The position numbers and the translations under genes were made by a program. From Campylobacteraceae bacterium (GTDB taxonomy: Bacteria; Campylobacterota; Campylobacteria; Campylobacterales; Sulfurovaceae), in NCBI GenBank assembly GCA_027002665.1, contig JALWZK010000041.1, forward strand, positions 1-8,423: 8,423 bases of DNA, read 5' to 3'. Below, in pieces: positions 6,144 to 8,423 of this stretch. The notes beneath the pieces were generated by a model. It searched no databases, was not told the DNA's origin, and was given only the letters and a program-made list of their open reading frames with translations. Each line of letters opens with the position of its first letter. Within the stretch, counting starts at the first letter, position 1.

Positions 6144-7283
6144 ATGGAAAAGATTGTTGATATTATAGAGGCTATGGCTCATGAGAAGAGTATTTCACTT
6201 GAAGCGGCTATAGATGCATTTAAAGAGGCTCTAATTAAGACTGCAAAAAGATGCACAAGTCGCTCTTCACATTTTGAAGTTACTGTCGATATGGATAAAA
6301 AGGATTATAAAATTGAGCAGATAGTAACAGTGGTAAAAGATGATGATGAGAGAATTAAGAGTGAGCCAGATAGCGTTATAACATTGGACGAAGCGAGAGA
6401 AGAGTATGGAGAAGATATTGACTTAGGAGATGAACTTAGAAGTGAATTTATCCTTGAAGAGCATGGAAGAACTGCATCTTATAATCTATTTAGAGAGTTA
6501 CAATACTATATTCAGAGACAAGTCGAGCAGAATCTATTTGAAAAATATAGACAGAAGGTCGGCTCAATATTAATAGGGACAGTAAATAGAATAGATGATA
6601 AAGATAACACTTTTATAGAGATTGGTGAACTTAAAGGGATTCTAAGTCAAAGAAATAGAATTAAAGGTGAAAATTTTAAAATAGGAGATACCGTAAAGGC
6701 ACTTTTGCGTTTTGTAACTATCGACCCAGAGTTTGGAATGATTTTAGAATTGACAAGAACAGCACCAAAATTTTTAGAAAAGCTTATGGAGAGAGAGGTT
6801 CCAGAGATTGCAGATAATAGTGTTGAGATTGTTGCAAGTGCAAGAATACCGGGACAGAGAGCAAAATTGGCACTAAAAACTGACTATCCAAATATTGACC
6901 CTATTGGTGCTGCGGTAGGTGTAAAGGGAACCAGAATAAATGCTGTTAGTCGAGAGTTAAATGGTGAAAATATAGACTGCATTGAGTATTCACCAATTCC
7001 AGAAGTATTTATTACACGAGCTTTATCTCCTGCCATTATTCAGAGTGTAAAAATTATAGATAGGAAACATAGAAAGGCACTCATCAATATTACAAGTGAC
7101 CAGAAGGCGAAAGCTATTGGAAAAAATGGAATTAATATTAGGTTAGCCTCCATGCTAACAGGATATAATCTCGAATTAAATGAGATAGAGGGGATTACAC
7201 AGAGAAGAAGTGACAGTAGAAGCCAATCACGAGAGATTGAAAAGAGTAAAAATAGTAACGCCTTAGCCGACCTCTTTAAGTAA
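6144..7283 (+). CDS. nusA: Transcription termination/antitermination factor NusA
   Basis: NusA binds RNA polymerase and nascent RNA, promoting pausing and intrinsic termination and taking part in rRNA antitermination. With ATG 6144 the protein has 379 residues and begins MEKIVDIIEAMAHEK, a normal NusA N-terminus. The polymerase-binding N-domain covers about 1-130, the S1 domain about 137-205 (GSILIGTVNRI), KH1 about 228-290 (VGVKG at 258-262) and KH2 about 300-350 (GKNG at 326-329, INIRLA after it). The acidic C-terminal AR repeats of E. coli NusA are absent, as expected outside gammaproteobacteria; instead there is a short Ser/Arg-rich tail (351-379). It is divergent from the HP0268-miaB operon and its TAA directly abuts the ATG of the TonB-like gene. 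No rimP, infB or rbfA follows, unlike the order in many other bacteria. Confidence 0.96.
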   Translation: MEKIVDIIEAMAHEKSISLEAAIDAFKEALIKTAKRCTSRSSHFEVTVDMDKKDYKIEQIVTVVKDDDERIKSEPDSVITLDEAREEYGEDIDLGDELRSEFILEEHGRTASYNLFRELQYYIQRQVEQNLFEKYRQKVGSILIGTVNRIDDKDNTFIEIGELKGILSQRNRIKGENFKIGDTVKALLRFVTIDPEFGMILELTRTAPKFLEKLMEREVPEIADNSVEIVASARIPGQRAKLALKTDYPNIDPIGAAVGVKGTRINAVSRELNGENIDCIEYSPIPEVFITRALSPAIIQSVKIIDRKHRKALINITSDQKAKAIGKNGINIRLASMLTGYNLELNEIEGITQRRSDSRSQSREIEKSKNSNALADLFK

Positions 7284-8165
7284 ATGGTTAGATATATTTT
7301 ATCTTTTTTTATCTCACTAACTATCTATATTGGTTTAATATATACTCTCTGCATCTATTTTAATAATAGATTAAAATCTATCAAACAAGAATCTAAGAGA
7401 GAGATGAGAATTAAAATATCTCTCTTAGAGGAACCAAAGAGAGTTATTGAACCTAAACCATCAATTAAACCTACAATTAAACCTATATTTACGCCTCCAC
7501 CCGTAATTTTAACTCCAAAACCTACACCCAAGCCTATATTGAAACATAAAAGATATAAAAAACATAGAAGATATAAAAAAAAGATAGTGAAGATAGTTAA
7601 TAGAGATAAAAAAATTATTCATAGAAAGAGAAAGAGGTATATAGCAAAACCCAAAATAGTAAAATCTAAAGTAGTAAAATCTAAAAAAAGTGTAATAAAA
7701 CCCAGAATAGTAAAAATTATACCTACGGTTACTCCAGAGCCTATTATAGAAGAGGTCTATAGAGAAATCGAAGAGATAGTAACTCCTCCACCAAAAAAAA
7801 GGGTGGAAAGAGTAGTTAAAAGAGTTGCAACACAACAACATATAAAACCCATTCAGAGAGAAAACAGCAATTTAACTATTCAGAAGAGGAAATTTTTAAA
7901 TAGAGTTAGAAGAAATATATACTCAAATAGAATCTATCCAATTAAAGCTAAAAGAAGAGGTATTGAGGGGAGAGTTCATCTAATATTTGATATAACAAGT
8001 AGTGGAGAGGTTACTAATATACGAACATCTAATGCACCGAGAATACTTCAAAAGTCTGTTAAAAAGGCTTTAAAACAGAGTTTTCCAATAGATATTCCCC
8101 CTATATTATTGGATAAATTTCCAATGAGAAATATATCCATAGATATAGAGTTTAAATTGGAGTGA
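7284..8165 (+). CDS. TonB-family energy transducer with a highly basic linker
   Basis: TonB proteins link the inner-membrane proton-motive force, through ExbB/ExbD, to outer-membrane receptors. The 293-residue protein has one N-terminal membrane helix (about 4-26, cytoplasmic N-terminus), a long periplasmic linker (about 48-200) and a C-terminal TonB domain (about 203-292) with the YP motif (218-219), GIEGRVHLIFDI and SSGEVTNI. The linker first has Pro/Lys repeats (EPKPSIKPTIKPI, KPTPKPIL), then a very basic stretch (about 87-145: HKRYKK, HRRYKK, HRKRKR, IVKSK repeats), then an acidic patch (EEVYREIEEI, 156-165) and PPPKKR. The TonB assignment is good but the receptor partner is unknown; a TolA-like or TonB-domain structural role is possible. 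No exbB or exbD is visible. Its ATG follows the nusA TAA with no gap or clear ribosome binding site, so coupling to nusA is likely. Three short tandem repeats and an A8 tract lie in the linker. Confidence 0.82.
   Translation: MVRYILSFFISLTIYIGLIYTLCIYFNNRLKSIKQESKREMRIKISLLEEPKRVIEPKPSIKPTIKPIFTPPPVILTPKPTPKPILKHKRYKKHRRYKKKIVKIVNRDKKIIHRKRKRYIAKPKIVKSKVVKSKKSVIKPRIVKIIPTVTPEPIIEEVYREIEEIVTPPPKKRVERVVKRVATQQHIKPIQRENSNLTIQKRKFLNRVRRNIYSNRIYPIKAKRRGIEGRVHLIFDITSSGEVTNIRTSNAPRILQKSVKKALKQSFPIDIPPILLDKFPMRNISIDIEFKLE
7458..7481 (+). repeat. 12-bp tandem repeat in the tonB linker
   Basis: CCATCAATTAAA (7458-7469) is followed at once by CCTACAATTAAA (7470-7481), two mismatches. In frame it encodes PSIK then PTIK, so unit gain or loss would keep the reading frame. 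Confidence 0.6.
7545..7580 (+). repeat. 18-bp tandem repeat in the tonB linker
   Basis: CATAAAAGATATAAAAAA (7545-7562) is followed directly by a copy differing at one base (7563-7580). In frame it encodes HKRYKK then HRRYKK (residues 88-99). The near identity suggests a recent in-frame duplication. Confidence 0.75.
7656..7685 (+). repeat. 15-bp tandem repeat in the tonB linker
   Basis: ATAGTAAAATCTAAA (7656-7670) is followed by GTAGTAAAATCTAAA (7671-7685), one mismatch, encoding IVKSK then VVKSK (residues 125-134). Confidence 0.7.
7787..7807 (+). repeat. A8 tract in the loop of a 6-bp hairpin inside tonB
   Basis: TCCACC (7787-7792) and GGTGGA (7802-7807) are perfect inverted arms around A8 plus G (7793-7801). 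The tract encodes part of PPPKKR (168-173). Gain or loss of one A leads to a stop within a few codons, before the TonB domain. Whether it slips in practice is not known. Confidence 0.55.
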
Positions 8166-8171
8166 GTTTTT

Positions 8172-8423
8172 CTATATTTTTTTGAATTTAAAATCTATAG
8201 CACTCTTTAAAATAAATAGAAGTAGGAAAAATGCTATTATCTCATAGCCTATTGACCATAATATATAATACTCATCAATATCTATTCTTTTAAAAATATC
8301 TATATCATTTTTTGCAAAAATAAAAAATACAAATAGCACACCTACCCCATATGGGACTATTAAAAAAGCTATAAAGAAAACTAAATTCGCTATATCTTCA
8401 GAGATATTAATATAATCTTGTAT
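8172..8423 (-). CDS. C-terminal end of an unidentified two-helix membrane protein, cut by the window edge
   Basis: Reading the minus strand from the right edge, an uninterrupted frame of 83 codons runs from 8423 to a TAG stop at 8174-8172. It has no start codon ATG in the window, so the gene begins beyond the edge. The translation has a short polar beginning (QDYINISEDIAN), a hydrophobic helix at about residues 13-37 (LVFFIAFLIVPYGVGVLFVF), a charged loop (KNDIDIFKRIDIDEYY, about 38-53), a second helix at about 54-72 (WSIGYEIIAFFLLLFIL) and a lysine-rich tail (DFKFKKI), probably cytoplasmic. This clean alternation of helices and charged loops supports real coding. I do not recognise the family and give no function. 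It converges on tonB with only 6 bases between the two stops, and no terminator fits in that gap. Confidence 0.7.
   Translation of the reverse strand: MQDYINISEDIANLVFFIAFLIVPYGVGVLFVFFIFAKNDIDIFKRIDIDEYYILWSIGYEIIAFFLLLFILKSAIDFKFKKI

Noticed and set aside
7458..7685. Clustered short repeats considered as a CRISPR array
   Set aside because: They are direct tandem copies of 12-18 bp in frame within a gene, with no spacers and no cas genes nearby.
7509..7841. 110-codon minus-strand open frame rich in Phe and Tyr inside tonB
   Set aside because: The Phe/Tyr/Ser composition is the reverse complement of the Lys/Arg-rich linker (AAA/AGA codons); no start context and no plausible fold.
8172..8200. 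Near-palindromic CTATATTTT...AAAATCTATAG after tonB as a terminator
   Set aside because: The stem is nearly all A-T with a bulge and lies in the coding end of the convergent membrane protein; too weak to support.

Overview
The window is an AT-rich (roughly one third G+C by eye), densely packed chromosomal segment from a member of the Campylobacterota (Epsilonproteobacteria). The evidence is the protein content and order. There is a small HP0268-family nuclease-like protein, known to me only from this phylum, directly upstream of miaB and divergent from nusA. There is also a tig-clpP-def cluster, a RuvX with Campylobacter-like internal sequence, and promoters in which a T-rich stretch precedes a TATAAT or TAAAAT box with no obvious -35. 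I cannot fix the genus; a free-living sulfur-oxidiser-like lineage is plausible but is inference.

Layout. Positions 1-97 are a non-coding leader with a stem-loop/direct-repeat element. A long bactofilin (98-880, +) follows, closed by a perfect hairpin (890-915). A second promoter then drives tig (trigger factor, 987-2282), clpP (2284-2874), def (2884-3411) and ruvX (3416-3814), all + strand with gaps or overlaps of only a few bases. The first three act on newly made proteins: TF folds nascent chains, deformylase removes the N-formyl group, ClpP degrades failed products. RuvX belongs to rRNA processing or DNA-junction chemistry.

A minus-strand operon meets ruvX tail to tail, sharing stop-codon bases at 3811-3814. 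In its own transcription order it is an HP0268-like protein (5968-5729), miaB tRNA methylthiotransferase (5732-4431) and a DUF374 lysophospholipid acyltransferase-like protein (4434-3811). Both internal junctions are stop/start overlaps, so translational coupling is likely. A 175-bp divergent region (5969-6143) holds a -10 box for each direction and an imperfect dyad between them.

Rightward from there come nusA (6144-7283) and, with no gap at all, a TonB-family protein (7284-8165) whose linker is unusually basic, built from short tandem duplications, and carries an A8 tract. The right edge contains the last 83 codons of a minus-strand two-helix membrane protein (8423-8172), cut by the window end.

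Most of the window is ordinary housekeeping DNA. Four annotated starts matter: tig, clpP, ruvX and nusA each have a longer open frame upstream, but motif numbering, ribosome binding sites or family N-termini support the shorter starts given here. I see no mobile element, CRISPR array, tRNA or rRNA. No clear undescribed system is present; the most distinctive items are the five-repeat bactofilin, the TonB linker with its A8 tract, and the coupled nuclease-miaB-acyltransferase operon.
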